From Nitrosospira multiformis (GTDB lineage Bacteria; Pseudomonadota; Gammaproteobacteria; Burkholderiales; Nitrosomonadaceae), in assembly GCF_003050865.1 (NCBI RefSeq), contig NZ_QAOK01000017.1:1-64000 (forward strand): a stretch of 64,000 nt of DNA, written 5' to 3'. Positions within the stretch are counted from its first letter, which is position 1. The number at the start of each line of letters is the position of its first letter. Made by a program: the position numbers and the translations under genes. Below are positions 28,801 through 38,658 of the stretch, piece after piece. The notes beneath the pieces are model-generated. The model made no database searches. It had not been told where the DNA came from and was given only the letters and a program-made list of their open reading frames with translations.

Positions 28801-30987
28801 ATGAACAAACGGAAAATCCTCGTCACCTCGGCCCTGCCCTATGCCAACGGCAGCATCCATCTCGGCCATCTGGTGGAGTATATACAGACTGACATCTGGG
28901 TTCGTTTCCAGAAAATGCAAGAGCACGAGGTGCATTATGTTTGCGCGGACGACGCGCATGGCACGCCGATCATGCTTCGCGCAGAACAGGAAGGCATCAC
29001 TCCACGGCAACTGATAGACCGCGTATGGCACGAGCATAAGGCGGATTTCGATGGTTTCCATGTTGGTTTCGACCACTATTACACTACCGATTCGCCCGAG
29101 AATCAGGTGTTTTGTGAAGATATCTACCGCCAGCTCAGGGCAAGAGATCTGATTGCCAAACGTTCGGTGGAACAGTTTTATGATCCGGTCAAGCAGATGT
29201 TTCTGCCGGATCGGTATATCAAGGGCGAATGCCCCAGGTGTCATGCCGGCGACCAGTATGGAGATTCCTGTGAGGTTTGCGGAGCCACCTATTCGCCCAT
29301 TGACCTCATCGATCCCTACTCTGCCGTCTCCGGCGCCAAGCCGGAGCGCCGCGCTTCGAATCACTACTTTTTCAAGCTTTCGGATATACGTTGCCAAACT
29401 TTTCTCAAAAACTGGATATTTGAATCGATTCCGGCTCAGTCTGGCATTGCTTTAGAAACGAGGCCCCGACTTCAATCTGAAGCTGCCAATAAAATGAACG
29501 AGTGGCTTTCAGCCGGCCTCGTGGATTGGGATATTTCGCGTGATGCGCCTTATTTTGGCTTCCCTATTCCACATACCGGCGGAAAGAAATTTTTCTATGT
29601 GTGGCTGGATGCGCCAGTCGGCTATTTCGGCAGTTTCAAGAATTACTTCAAGCAGAACCAGCGAACCCAGGCCGAGATCGACGAATTCCTGCGTCCTGGC
29701 GGCAATACAGAAATGGTGCATTTCATAGGGAAGGATATTCTCTACTTTCACGCCCTGTTCTGGCCGGCGATGCTGGAATTCTCGGGATATCGCACCCCCA
29801 CTCAGATCTATGCTCACGGGTTTCTCACCGTCAACGGCCAGAAAATGTCCAAATCCCGGGGGACTTTCATCACAGCCGAGAGCTATCTGAAGCAAGGTCT
29901 GAATCCGGAATGGTTGCGCTATTACTACGCTGCCAAGCTCAACGACAGCATGGAGGATATCGATCTCAATTTCGAGGATTTTGTCGCGCGCGTGAACAGC
30001 GATCTGGTGGGGAAGTATGTCAACATCGCCAGCAGATGCGCAGGGTTCATCATCAAAAAATTCGGTGGCAAGCTTACACACAACATTTCTGAAACAAGCC
30101 GGAAATGGTTCAACCAGTTTCTTTTTTGCGAACTGGGGGAGGGAGATACTTTCCTCGGCCGTCATATGTCCATTGCAAATTTCTATGAGCGCAGGGAGTT
30201 CAGCAAAGCGATCAAGGAAATCATGTCGGCGGCGGATGTGGCCAACCAGTATGTGGATCGGATGAAACCCTGGGTATTGGCGAAAGACAGCAGGAATGAC
30301 AGGGAACTGCATGAAGTATGCAGCGTCGCGCTGAATATGTTCCGGATGCTGACGGTGTACCTGAAACCCGTGCTGCCGAAGCTTGCGATGGAAGCGGAGC
30401 AGTTCCTGGAATTAGACCCTCTTACATGGAAGGATGCGAATTCGCAGCACAGATTATTGCCGGAGGGACATCGGATCAACGATTACGAGCACCTGATGAC
30501 CCGGGTCGATCCGAAACAGATCGAAGTGCTTACCAATGCAAACAAGGAAAGCCTGGTGCCTGCAAAATCACAGCAGGCTGCACAAGCCGTAAAAACCATG
30601 GAAAAAAATTCTTCCGCCCCGCCTGCGCCTGCAAAAGCAGGAGAAGCAGGCCAAGCAGGTGCGTCACCCATCTCCATCGAGGATTTCGGCAAAGTCGATC
30701 TCAGGGTCGCAAAAATCCTCGATGCGGAGCATGTGGCGGGTGCCGACAAGCTGCTCAAGCTCACCCTGGATATCGCTTCGGAACACCGAACAGTATTTGC
30801 AGGCATAAAATCAGCCTATGATCCCGCGCAACTCAAGGGACGCCTGACGGTCATGGTTGCCAATCTCGCGCCGCGCAAGATGAAGTTCGGTATATCCGAG
30901 GGAATGGTGCTGGCCGCAGGAGACGGTGACGGCCCTTATCTGCTTTCTCCCGATGAAGGCGCACGTCCTGGGATGAAGGTGAAATAA
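28801..30987 (+). CDS. metG: Methionyl-tRNA synthetase
   Basis: Class I aminoacyl-tRNA synthetase charging tRNA-Met. The 728-aa protein has the HIGH-type motif SIHLGHL, a zinc-knuckle region ([17 protein letters not shown]), KMSKS in [12 protein letters not shown], the anticodon-binding domain, and a C-terminal tRNA-binding (EMAP-like) domain beginning about residue 620 ([17 protein letters not shown]) that supports dimerisation. The ATG at 28801 begins [17 protein letters not shown]. Confidence 0.97.
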   Translation: MNKRKILVTSALPYANGSIHLGHLVEYIQTDIWVRFQKMQEHEVHYVCADDAHGTPIMLRAEQEGITPRQLIDRVWHEHKADFDGFHVGFDHYYTTDSPENQVFCEDIYRQLRARDLIAKRSVEQFYDPVKQMFLPDRYIKGECPRCHAGDQYGDSCEVCGATYSPIDLIDPYSAVSGAKPERRASNHYFFKLSDIRCQTFLKNWIFESIPAQSGIALETRPRLQSEAANKMNEWLSAGLVDWDISRDAPYFGFPIPHTGGKKFFYVWLDAPVGYFGSFKNYFKQNQRTQAEIDEFLRPGGNTEMVHFIGKDILYFHALFWPAMLEFSGYRTPTQIYAHGFLTVNGQKMSKSRGTFITAESYLKQGLNPEWLRYYYAAKLNDSMEDIDLNFEDFVARVNSDLVGKYVNIASRCAGFIIKKFGGKLTHNISETSRKWFNQFLFCELGEGDTFLGRHMSIANFYERREFSKAIKEIMSAADVANQYVDRMKPWVLAKDSRNDRELHEVCSVALNMFRMLTVYLKPVLPKLAMEAEQFLELDPLTWKDANSQHRLLPEGHRINDYEHLMTRVDPKQIEVLTNANKESLVPAKSQQAAQAVKTMEKNSSAPPAPAKAGEAGQAGASPISIEDFGKVDLRVAKILDAEHVAGADKLLKLTLDIASEHRTVFAGIKSAYDPAQLKGRLTVMVANLAPRKMKFGISEGMVLAAGDGDGPYLLSPDEGARPGMKVK

Positions 30988-31204
30988 CATTACGTGCGGT
31001 TTACGCCAAACTGAAAAAACACAAAATCAACTTGGCGGATTTCGGGTTTCTTGATTGAAAACCCCAACACCAATGGTCGTACACCGCTAAAGCTTGGCGA
31101 CAAAGAAGTCACGCCAAAGGCAACAATCGAACATACGTCGAAGTCATAAGGCCCGTTCGTCTGCGAATGATTTGCCTTGGCAAGCTTCCTTGCCGTGAAA
31201 AGGC

Positions 31205-31530
31205 TTATTTGGCGAGATACTCGTCCGTCGTCACGATCGTGGCGTAGGCGAACGCCAGTGCAGACATGAGAGTGGCATGGACCTGTGCTGCCGGCACCGT
31301 CTGCCCACGGAACTCAAGATCCCGCGTGCCGCATGCATCGTGAACGACAGTTGTCTTGTAACCCAAGTCCGAAGCGGCGCGGGTCGTTGCGTCGATGCAC
31401 ATATGACATCGCACCGACGATGGTCAATTCCTCGATCCTTTTTCGTCGAGCACCTGCTTCAATTCGGATTTTGAGGAATGAATTGGGATAGTTCTTCACG
31501 ATGACCGGTTCGCCCTCCTGCGGGGTGGCG
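31205..31530 (-). pseudogene. Truncated, frameshifted isochorismatase-like hydrolase
   Basis: The C-terminal half of a cysteine-hydrolase (isochorismatase family) survives. MCIDATTRAASDLGY, VVHDACGTRDLEF and VPAAQVHATLMSALAFAYA are in the 31205-31414 frame. RIEELTIVGAM and PQEGEPVIVKNYPNSFL lie upstream in a different frame. At least one frameshift separates these blocks, with a second likely near 31460. The N-terminal half is missing and is replaced at about 31520-31530 by an IS5-type transposase remnant, so the gene is dead. Confidence 0.85.
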
Positions 31531-32132
31531 GGATCTTCCGCCGGATTACGGAGGGTGGGGCAACACGCACCGCCGTTTCATACGTTGGCGGGACAAGGGT
31601 GTTTGGGAGAAGTTACTGGAGATTCTGATTGACGAGCCGGATTACGAGTGGCTGATGATTGACGCCAGCCATTGCAAGGTTCACCCGCACGCTGCTGGAG
31701 CCAGAGGAGGGAATCAGGACATGGGTCGCACAAAAGGGGGCTCAACACCAGGATACATCTGGCCGTGGATGCGCATGGTATGCCGGTCAGAGTCCTTGTT
31801 ACACAAGGTCCCACAGCGGATTGCATGCAACTGGCTGCCTGATGGAAGGGATAGTTGCCGAATGCCTGATTGCAGATCGTGGCTACGACAGCGATGCGAT
31901 CATCGAGCAGGCCATGAAGCAGGGCATGAAACCTGTCATTCCACCCAGGAAAAACCGGACAAGGCAAAGGCCGTATGATGAGAATCTCTACAAACTCCGC
32001 CATCTGGTGGAAAACGCCTTTCTCCACCTGAAACGCTGGCGAGGCATTGCAACCCGATACGCCAAAAACAGTACATCATTCCTTGCTGCCATCCAGATCA
32101 GATGCATCGCCCTCTGGCTCAACATCTCGTGA
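31517..32132 (+). mobile_element. IS5-family transposase remnant
   Basis: Pieces of an IS5-family (IS427-like) DDE transposase are spread over reading frames. GWRDLPPDYGGWGNTHRRF, then MIDASHCKVHPHAAG, GGNQDMGRTKGG and LAVDAHGMPVRVLVTQGPT, then CLIADRGYDSDAIIEQA and LRHLVENAFLHLKRWRGIA up to the ALWLNIS end. The three DDE residues are recognisable (IDASH, VDAHG, VENAF). At least two frameshifts and loss of the first third make it inactive. No terminal inverted repeats are recognised. It abuts the broken isochorismatase gene. Confidence 0.88.
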
Positions 32133-32200
32133 CTACACTATCTAGATCAATCTGTTGTTTTTGTCGTCTACTTTACGTTAACCCTCTGTGAACACCTTCA

Positions 32201-33213
32201 ATGAACCGTAAGAACCGACTAAGCAAGACGCCGGCTCGCAAATTGCGTGACCTTGACGATCATCTTCACCTCTTGCGCGAATCGCTAGCGAAACTGGTCG
32301 CAGGCGACGACGCATACCTCAAACCACTGGCGGCCGAATTGCGCGTGCTTGCATGCAAATCCAGCGGGACGGAAGGGCTCCTCTGGCGAATTCTTGACGA
32401 AATCAAGATGGAGGACGACGTACACGTCCATCTCTCCTGCAACTTGAATCGCGACCACCCGCTTACGGTGGGTCTACGGTTCTCCTTTGTACCTGTAGTC
32501 CGGGCTGGGGAGGGGGACCCACGGGTACCTCCGCGGCGGTATTCTCTTAAGGGAATCATCAAAGAGTGTGAGGCTCTCGTAGTTGCCGGAGAGGGGTATA
32601 CGCATGAGAGCCTGATTCGGTCAGTCGCAGAGCAAATGGGGTCAGCCCACGAAGATGATGGGGTCGCACCACATCTAGTTGAACTTACTAGAACGATTCT
32701 AGCCAATCAACCGATGCTGATCCGGGTATTATCCTCTGATGCGGAACTGGTATTGGAGGTAGGAGAAAGAACGCTCGCGCAACTTGAGCGCGATGAAGGT
32801 TTTGTTCGAAAAAGACGTGTGCCCGTCGTGACCTCAACGGAACCGAAAAACTTTCGTTTACCTGCTTATATCGATGGCTTCGACTTCGATTGCGCCCCGC
32901 CAACGTTACCGCCAGAGGGGACAGTGATCTTAGCGTTGATCACCCCCACCCCGACTGGAGGCAAAACGCCAACACTTATGATTTCGGCCTCTGTGCTCAG
33001 GGCAACCTGAAGGTGAGAACGACTAAGTACCCAGACAGAACGATACAATTAGTAGTTGAAGGACTCGGACCATCCATCATGACAACTCGACAAGTAATTC
33101 CCAACACGAACCAACCCGGTGTAATGGTTGGAATTTCCTGGAAGAATAGGAAAGTAATTTTCTACTTATGTGGAGAGCGTGTTGATTCCCAAGAGTATCG
33201 TGGGGTGGCTTAG
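32201..33213 (+). pseudogene. Hypothetical protein gene interrupted by one frameshift
   Basis: The first frame runs 32201-33010 (269 aa) and starts MNRKNRLSKTPARKLRDLDD. From about 32940 the sensible continuation (HPHPDWRQNANTYDFGL and VEGLGPSIMTTRQVIP, then GVMVGISWKNRKVIFYLCGE) is in another frame, ending at 33213. Adding one C to the C5 run at 32943-32947 joins them into a protein of about 337 aa reading ALITPHPDWRQN across the join. The N-terminal part is hydrophilic and alpha-helical; the tail looks beta-rich, like a lectin-type fold. Family and function are unknown. A sequencing error cannot be excluded. Confidence 0.7.
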
Positions 33214-33342
33214 AAAAACAAAAACGCTCTTTAATCGTTTGATTTTTACAAGTGCCTAGTCGGTCTGTTCCGATACAACGAGGTTCATTCCCATCTCTTC
33301 GGCAGAACAGGCCAAATGCCGCAGCGGCGTTCCTCGTAGTGG

Positions 33343-33469
33343 GAATCAATGGGGTCAGACTCGATTGATTCCCGTAACTGTCAAAACGGTTGTTTTGGCA
33401 TCATTTAATAGTTTTCGTACTTTCGGTCCTTTGCAAGGCAGAATCAATCGAGTCTGACCCCATTGATTC
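33343..33469. repeat. 127-bp element with perfect 29-bp inverted ends (REPIN/MITE-like)
   Basis: The left arm (33343-33371) and right arm (33441-33469) are exact reverse complements over 29 bp. Each contains GGGGTCAGACTCGATTGATT or its complement. The 69-bp centre has no ORF. Folding would give a long hairpin. This form matches paired REP sequences (REPINs) or a non-autonomous transposable element. I recall similar GGGGTCAGACTCGATT repeats elsewhere, possibly tied to IS200-like REP-associated transposases, but that link is not shown here. Confidence 0.85.
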
Positions 33470-33520
33470 TTGCATTGATTACTTGATCTAGCCGCATGGA
33501 TCAGGAGAGATGGGTACGAT

Positions 33521-36500
33521 CTACGCCTGCTGTCCCACCACATCCCCCGTCTCGAGCTTCAATGGTCCTTTGCCGGAATATTTGTCCAGATAGAGATAGA
33601 TCACCGGTGTGATGAACAAGGTGATCACCTGAGAAAACAGTAGTCCCCCTACCACGGCGAGACCCAGCGGTTGGCGCAATTCCGCCCCGGCTCCCAACCC
33701 CAGGGCGATGGGAAGCGCGCCCATCAGGGCTGCAAGGGTGGTCATCATGATTGGCCGGAAACGCAGCAGGCACGCAGTCCTGATCGCCTCCTGCGGCATC
33801 ATCCCTTCATTGCGCTGGGCGTCGAGCGCGAAATCGATCATCATGATCGCATTCTTTTTGACTATGCCGATCAGCATAAGGATGCCGATCATGGCGATGA
33901 TCGAGAGTTCCATATTGAACAGCCATAGCATTCCCAAGGCTCCCACCGCAGCCGATGGCAACCCTGAAAGTATCGTAAGGGGATGGATATAGCTTTCATA
34001 CAACACGCCCAGCAAAACATAGATGACCAGCAACGCCCCGATGATGAGTATCACCTGGCTTGCCTGTGAAGACTGGAATGCCGCCGCATCGCCCGCATAG
34101 CTCGTGAGAATGCTGGCGGGCACATTCAGTTCGCGCTTGAACTTCTCTATTCGGGCAGAGGCTTCCCCCAGCGCGGCCCCGGGCGCGAGATTGAATGAGA
34201 TGGTCAACGACTCGAGCTGGCCGGAGTGGTTGATCGCAAGGGGTCCCACCTGGCGTTCAACCGATGCGACACTGGAGAGCGGTACCAGCATACCGTTCTT
34301 GCCGCGCAGGTAGATTTTATCGAACGCACTCTCGTCAGCGCGGTCCTCCGGGGCTACCTGCAGGATAACCGCATAACTGTCGCTGGAAGTATAGATCGTC
34401 GACACCTGGCGTTCACCAAACGCGCTGTACAGCAGAGAACGGATATCGGACATCTGCACGCCCAGGAGATTGACCTTGTCGCGATTGATATTGAGTTGCG
34501 CCTGCAGGCCCTTCAATTGGGAATCGCTGGTGACATCGCGGAATATCGGATCTACACGCATGCGCGCCATCAGACCCTCCGCCGCAGCGCGCAGCTCCTC
34601 CGCACGCACACTGCGCATGACATACTGATAACGGCTCTTGCTGGTGCGCCCTCCCAGCCTGAGATTCTGCATGGGATTGATGAAAACGTTGACACCGGGA
34701 ATGGTACTCACCTCGCGCCGCAAATCTTCCATTACCTTGTTGAGAGAGGGACGTTCGCTCCGCGGCTTCAAGGTCATGAACAACCGGGCGCTATTGCTTT
34801 CTGTCGCATTGACGATGAGTGTGTCAACAGCCGGATTGGCGCGCATGATTTCCCCCGTTCGCTGCAACAATTCCGTCATGGCTGGAAAGGAAATATCTTC
34901 AACCGCATCCACCGTGATCAGCGCCTGCCCGATATCCTCCGTGGGGAAAAAACCTTTGGGCAAGACCACGAACAAGCCTGCCGTGGCAATGAAGGTGCCC
35001 ATGGCAATGCCGAGCACGGTACGGCGATGAAGCAACGCGAGATCAAGGACGCGTTCATAGACCCCCAGGGTACGAATGAACCCACGCTCGAACCAGGCGG
35101 TCCATTTCAGGCTTCTGCTCTCGGACTCGTGCTGGACGATATACCGGCTTGTCATCACCGGCACCAGCGTGAGAGAGACAAGCGCCGACATCATGACGGC
35201 AATTCCCACTACCCCTGCAAACTCGTGAAAAAGCAGGCCGATTACCCCCGGCATGAAGAAAATCGGAATGAAAACGGCCACCAGCGAGAGAGAAATCGAC
35301 ATGATGGTAAAACTAACCTCCTTCGACCCCACCAGAGCTGCCTGCAAGGGCGGCATACCCCTCTCGATATGGCGAACGATATTCTCCAGCATTACGATGG
35401 CATCATCCACCACCAGGCCGACCGCGAGCGTGATTGCCAGCAGCGAAATATTGTCCAGGCTGTAATCGAGCAGATACATCATTGCTACGGTTCCAAGCAG
35501 CGAGATCGGCAGCGACAGCGCCGGAATCAGCGTAGCGGAAGCCTTGCGCAGGAACAGGAAAATCACAAGCAGAACGAGTACGATCGTTACCGCCAGCGTC
35601 ACCTGCACATCATGAATCGAGTCGCGGATCGAAACCGAGCGGTCGCTGATTAGCTTGAGCTGCACCGATGAAGGCATTTGCGCGACCAACGCCGGCAGGA
35701 TGGCTTTTATGGCATCCACGGTCGCCACCGTATTCGCACCCGGCTGGCGCTGCACCGACAAGGTTATTGCCCGCTCGCCATTGACCCAGCTCGCGGTCTT
35801 GACCGACTGCACGCTGTCTTCAACCTGCGCCACTTCCGAAAGACGTACGGGATTGCCTGCATCAGAGGTCGCCACGATCAGATCCGCGAAGGCAGCCGCA
35901 TTTCCGAGCTGGCGGTTGGCCTGAATGGTAAGCGTCTGGCGCGGACCCTCGAGAGTGCCTATCGGCGTGTTGGCGTTGGCGGTGCCCAGCGCAGTGGCGA
36001 TATCGTCCAGAGTCAGATTGCGGACAGCAAGTGCTTCCGCATTGACATGGATACGTACGGCATATTTTTTCTGGCCGTTGATCTGGACCTGCGCAACGCC
36101 CGACAGCGTTGACAAGGTGGGAGCAATCAGGTCTTCGGCAAGACTGTTCAGCTCCGACAGCGACATTGAAGGCGATGTCAGTGCAAGAAAGATAATGGGC
36201 GAATCCGCAGGATTGATCTTGCGATACGAGGGTGGCGACGTCATCTCGATCGGGAGAGCGCGCTCGGCTCGCAGCAAGGCCGCCTGTACGTCAATTGCCG
36301 CGCTGTCGATATCCCGTCTCTGGTCGAATTCCAGCGTAATCGCGGTATTGCCAAGCGTGCTTGTGGAACTGATTACCGAAAGACCGGAGATCGTCGAGAA
36401 TTGCCGCTCCAGTTGCGTGGCTACAGAGGAAGCCATTGTCTCGGGACTGGCGCCCGGCAATACCGCTGTCACCGAAATGGTGGGCGAGTCATAACTGGGA

Positions 36501-36610
36501 AGTGCAGCAATAGGCAGATTACCGTAAGCCACAATGCCGGCGAGAATAGCCGAGGCTGATAGCAGCACCGTCATGATCGGGCGGCGAATGCACAGTTCCG
36601 AGAGATTCAT
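33521..36610 (-). CDS. RND efflux permease (HAE1 family, MdtC-like)
   Basis: Inner-membrane proton-driven drug or solute exporter of 1029 aa, with 12 predicted transmembrane segments and two large periplasmic loops. TM4 has the proton-relay aspartates in GLVVDDAIVMLENIVRHIERG. It begins MNLSELCIRRPIMTVLLS as in the MdtB/C and AcrB group. It lies 50 bp downstream of its adaptor gene and is surely cotranscribed with it. No outer-membrane TolC gene is adjacent. Substrates are unknown. Confidence 0.95.
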   Translation of the reverse strand: MNLSELCIRRPIMTVLLSASAILAGIVAYGNLPIAALPSYDSPTISVTAVLPGASPETMASSVATQLERQFSTISGLSVISSTSTLGNTAITLEFDQRRDIDSAAIDVQAALLRAERALPIEMTSPPSYRKINPADSPIIFLALTSPSMSLSELNSLAEDLIAPTLSTLSGVAQVQINGQKKYAVRIHVNAEALAVRNLTLDDIATALGTANANTPIGTLEGPRQTLTIQANRQLGNAAAFADLIVATSDAGNPVRLSEVAQVEDSVQSVKTASWVNGERAITLSVQRQPGANTVATVDAIKAILPALVAQMPSSVQLKLISDRSVSIRDSIHDVQVTLAVTIVLVLLVIFLFLRKASATLIPALSLPISLLGTVAMMYLLDYSLDNISLLAITLAVGLVVDDAIVMLENIVRHIERGMPPLQAALVGSKEVSFTIMSISLSLVAVFIPIFFMPGVIGLLFHEFAGVVGIAVMMSALVSLTLVPVMTSRYIVQHESESRSLKWTAWFERGFIRTLGVYERVLDLALLHRRTVLGIAMGTFIATAGLFVVLPKGFFPTEDIGQALITVDAVEDISFPAMTELLQRTGEIMRANPAVDTLIVNATESNSARLFMTLKPRSERPSLNKVMEDLRREVSTIPGVNVFINPMQNLRLGGRTSKSRYQYVMRSVRAEELRAAAEGLMARMRVDPIFRDVTSDSQLKGLQAQLNINRDKVNLLGVQMSDIRSLLYSAFGERQVSTIYTSSDSYAVILQVAPEDRADESAFDKIYLRGKNGMLVPLSSVASVERQVGPLAINHSGQLESLTISFNLAPGAALGEASARIEKFKRELNVPASILTSYAGDAAAFQSSQASQVILIIGALLVIYVLLGVLYESYIHPLTILSGLPSAAVGALGMLWLFNMELSIIAMIGILMLIGIVKKNAIMMIDFALDAQRNEGMMPQEAIRTACLLRFRPIMMTTLAALMGALPIALGLGAGAELRQPLGLAVVGGLLFSQVITLFITPVIYLYLDKYSGKGPLKLETGDVVGQQA

Positions 36611-36659
36611 CGCGCTGACTTAATGCGGGTTGCAGACCTGCCCTGCCAAAAGAATTTGC

Positions 36660-37850
36660 TCATCCGGGGTTTCTACCCGCTGGCCCGGCACCGGTCTTGA
36701 TGGAACTCGCCTCCGTTACGGCGCTGCCCGGACGGAGATTCTGCGCCCCCTCCGCGACCACATGCATCCCGGAAATAATGGCCTTTCCCTCTACTACCGC
36801 AAACCCTTCCTGTACCAAGCGCACATCGACCGGGAAAGGCTTTACCTTTCCGGTTTCGTCCAGTACATACAGGAATTTCCCTTCCGGTCCGTTCTGCACG
36901 GCCTGCACCGGCACCGTCAGAACATGGGCCAGAGTCTGCGGCGCGAGCGACACCATGACAAACATGCCTGGCCACAGGTGCCTGTCCGCATTGGGAAACT
37001 CTGCCTTGAGACGAATTGTGCCGCTTGCCGTATCGACGGCATTATCGATAAATATCAGACGGCCGGTTCTCGTCTGTTTTTGTGGCCCATTCAACTCCAC
37101 CATTACCGGCACCTCGCCTTTCGCAAAAGCCTGCTGCAAAGGTATGAACTCGCGTTCCGGCAAAGTGAAGCTGACGTTGATCGGATCGATCTGGGTAATG
37201 CTCACCAAAGCATCATTGGGCTGCACCAGGCTGCCCTGGTATACCGAAATGGCGCCGGAACGGCCAGAAATCGGGGCAGTGATTTCACTGAAACCGCGCG
37301 CGATCCGATTCGCCTGAGCCGTAGCTTCATCGACTGTAAGCTGGGCGCGCAGCGCATCCACCTGATTCTCCGCCACATCCAGGGCCGCCTGCGAAATAAA
37401 ATCCTGCCGGAACAGTTCCCGCTGGCGTTCAAGATTACGTTCCGCATTTCTCAGGTCGGCGCGTGACTTTGCCAGTTGCCCCTCGGTTCTGCGTACATTG
37501 GCATCCTCGGTGCGCGCGTCAAGCGTGAAAAGCGGCTCGCCCCTTCGAACGAATTGGCCTTCCCTGATATGCACTGCGCTGATCATTGCGCTCAGCTGGG
37601 GCCGCACGGCCACCGTCTGCTGCGCAGACACGGTACCGTTGGCAGCGAGTTGCACCGGTACATTCCGTTGGCTGATGACCGCCGTTATTACCGGCGTGGG
37701 TTCAGAAGTCTTCTTCTTTGCATCGGTCGCTCCACTCGGGCTACGCCACACCCAGGCACCTGCTATCAGGAGTGCGAGTATAAGACCAAGGATTATGACT
37801 CTCAGGCGCCGGACAGGAGCAGCCGTTTTTATTTCAGAAATAGCTTCCAT
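36660..37850 (-). CDS. RND efflux periplasmic adaptor
   Basis: A membrane-fusion protein of 396 aa. A single N-terminal anchor (residues about 18-38) is followed by a lipoyl-like/hairpin region (AVRPQLSAMISAVHIREGQFVRRGEPLFTLD), a coiled-coil hairpin (LRNAERNLERQRELFRQDFIS) and a beta-barrel region with FTLPEREFIPLQQAF. It links the downstream permease to an outer-membrane channel. First gene of the two-gene operon. Confidence 0.93.
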   Translation of the reverse strand: MEAISEIKTAAPVRRLRVIILGLILALLIAGAWVWRSPSGATDAKKKTSEPTPVITAVISQRNVPVQLAANGTVSAQQTVAVRPQLSAMISAVHIREGQFVRRGEPLFTLDARTEDANVRRTEGQLAKSRADLRNAERNLERQRELFRQDFISQAALDVAENQVDALRAQLTVDEATAQANRIARGFSEITAPISGRSGAISVYQGSLVQPNDALVSITQIDPINVSFTLPEREFIPLQQAFAKGEVPVMVELNGPQKQTRTGRLIFIDNAVDTASGTIRLKAEFPNADRHLWPGMFVMVSLAPQTLAHVLTVPVQAVQNGPEGKFLYVLDETGKVKPFPVDVRLVQEGFAVVEGKAIISGMHVVAEGAQNLRPGSAVTEASSIKTGAGPAGRNPG

Positions 37851-37971
37851 CAGTGAGACTTAACCGAATGCGATCGAATTATGATCAAGAAAGGGAGAGG
37901 AGCATACCAAGAAGTACAGCGGGAAGCACCGTCTTATCAATTCCGCGCACGGTGAGATACTTCTCGCTTCT

Positions 37972-38658
37972 TCAATCCACGATTTTTCCTCCGGCAAGCC
38001 GTATTCTCCCTGCACAGCGGCTGGAAATGGCTTCATCGTGTGTTACCAGAATGAGCGTTGTCCCCCGCTCGCGGTTCAATTCAAACATGAGCTCTATGAT
38101 TTGGGCGCCTGTCGCGGAATCAAGGTTGCCTGTCGGTTCATCCGCCAATACCAGTTGAGGCTGGGTAACAAAGGCGCGCGCAATGGCGACGCGCTGCTGC
38201 TCTCCTCCTGAGAGTTGACGCGGATAATGCTTTAGACGCTGTCCAAGCCCCACTCGTTCAAGCAATTCGCACGATGCGCTGCCTGCATCCGGCATTTTTG
38301 CAAGCTCCAGGGGCAACATCACGTTTTCGATCGCAGTGAGCGCCGGCAACAGTTGAAATGACTGGAAGACAAATCCCAGCATGCGTCCGCGAAGTGCCGC
38401 ACGCGCATCCTCGTCCAACAGAAAAATATCCTCGCCATCAAGGTGAACCTTACCGCTCGAAGGCGTATCTAATCCTGCTAACAGCCCCAGCAATGTCGAC
38501 TTTCCTGAACCCGACGCTCCTACTACGGCGACGGAATCGCCAGCATTAACGCTTAAATTGATGTTCTCCAGAATGGTGAGTTGTTCGTCGCCGGTATTCA
38601 CTTGCTTGGTCAATCCAATCGCCTGCACGATGGGCCGTACTACAACATTATCTGTCAT
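37972..38658 (-). CDS. ABC transporter ATP-binding protein (LolD/YbbA type)
   Basis: A 228-aa ATPase with Walker A GASGSGKSTLLG, Q-loop, signature LSGGEQQRVAIARAF and Walker B LVLADEPTGNLD, of the MacB/LolD/YbbA class. As in E. coli ybbA it is divergent from a TesA-type esterase. However, the large YbbP-type permease expected next to it is absent; the next gene is the RND adaptor. Its partner must lie elsewhere. The ATG used overlaps the esterase ATG on the other strand; a GTG at 38628 is an alternative start. Confidence 0.92.
   Translation of the reverse strand: MTDNVVVRPIVQAIGLTKQVNTGDEQLTILENINLSVNAGDSVAVVGASGSGKSTLLGLLAGLDTPSSGKVHLDGEDIFLLDEDARAALRGRMLGFVFQSFQLLPALTAIENVMLPLELAKMPDAGSASCELLERVGLGQRLKHYPRQLSGGEQQRVAIARAFVTQPQLVLADEPTGNLDSATGAQIIELMFELNRERGTTLILVTHDEAISSRCAGRIRLAGGKIVD

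Noticed and set aside
30988-31204. Possible gene tail (frame with NPNTNGRTPLKLGDKEVTPK) after metG
   Set aside because: The frame has no start, and no homologue is recognised. At most it is a further remnant in the decaying region.
32930-32960. Programmed -1 ribosomal frameshift at the C5 run
   Set aside because: The zero-frame codons (ACC CCC ACC) do not form a standard X XXY YYZ slippery heptamer and no clear downstream pseudoknot is seen; a one-base deletion or sequencing error is simpler.
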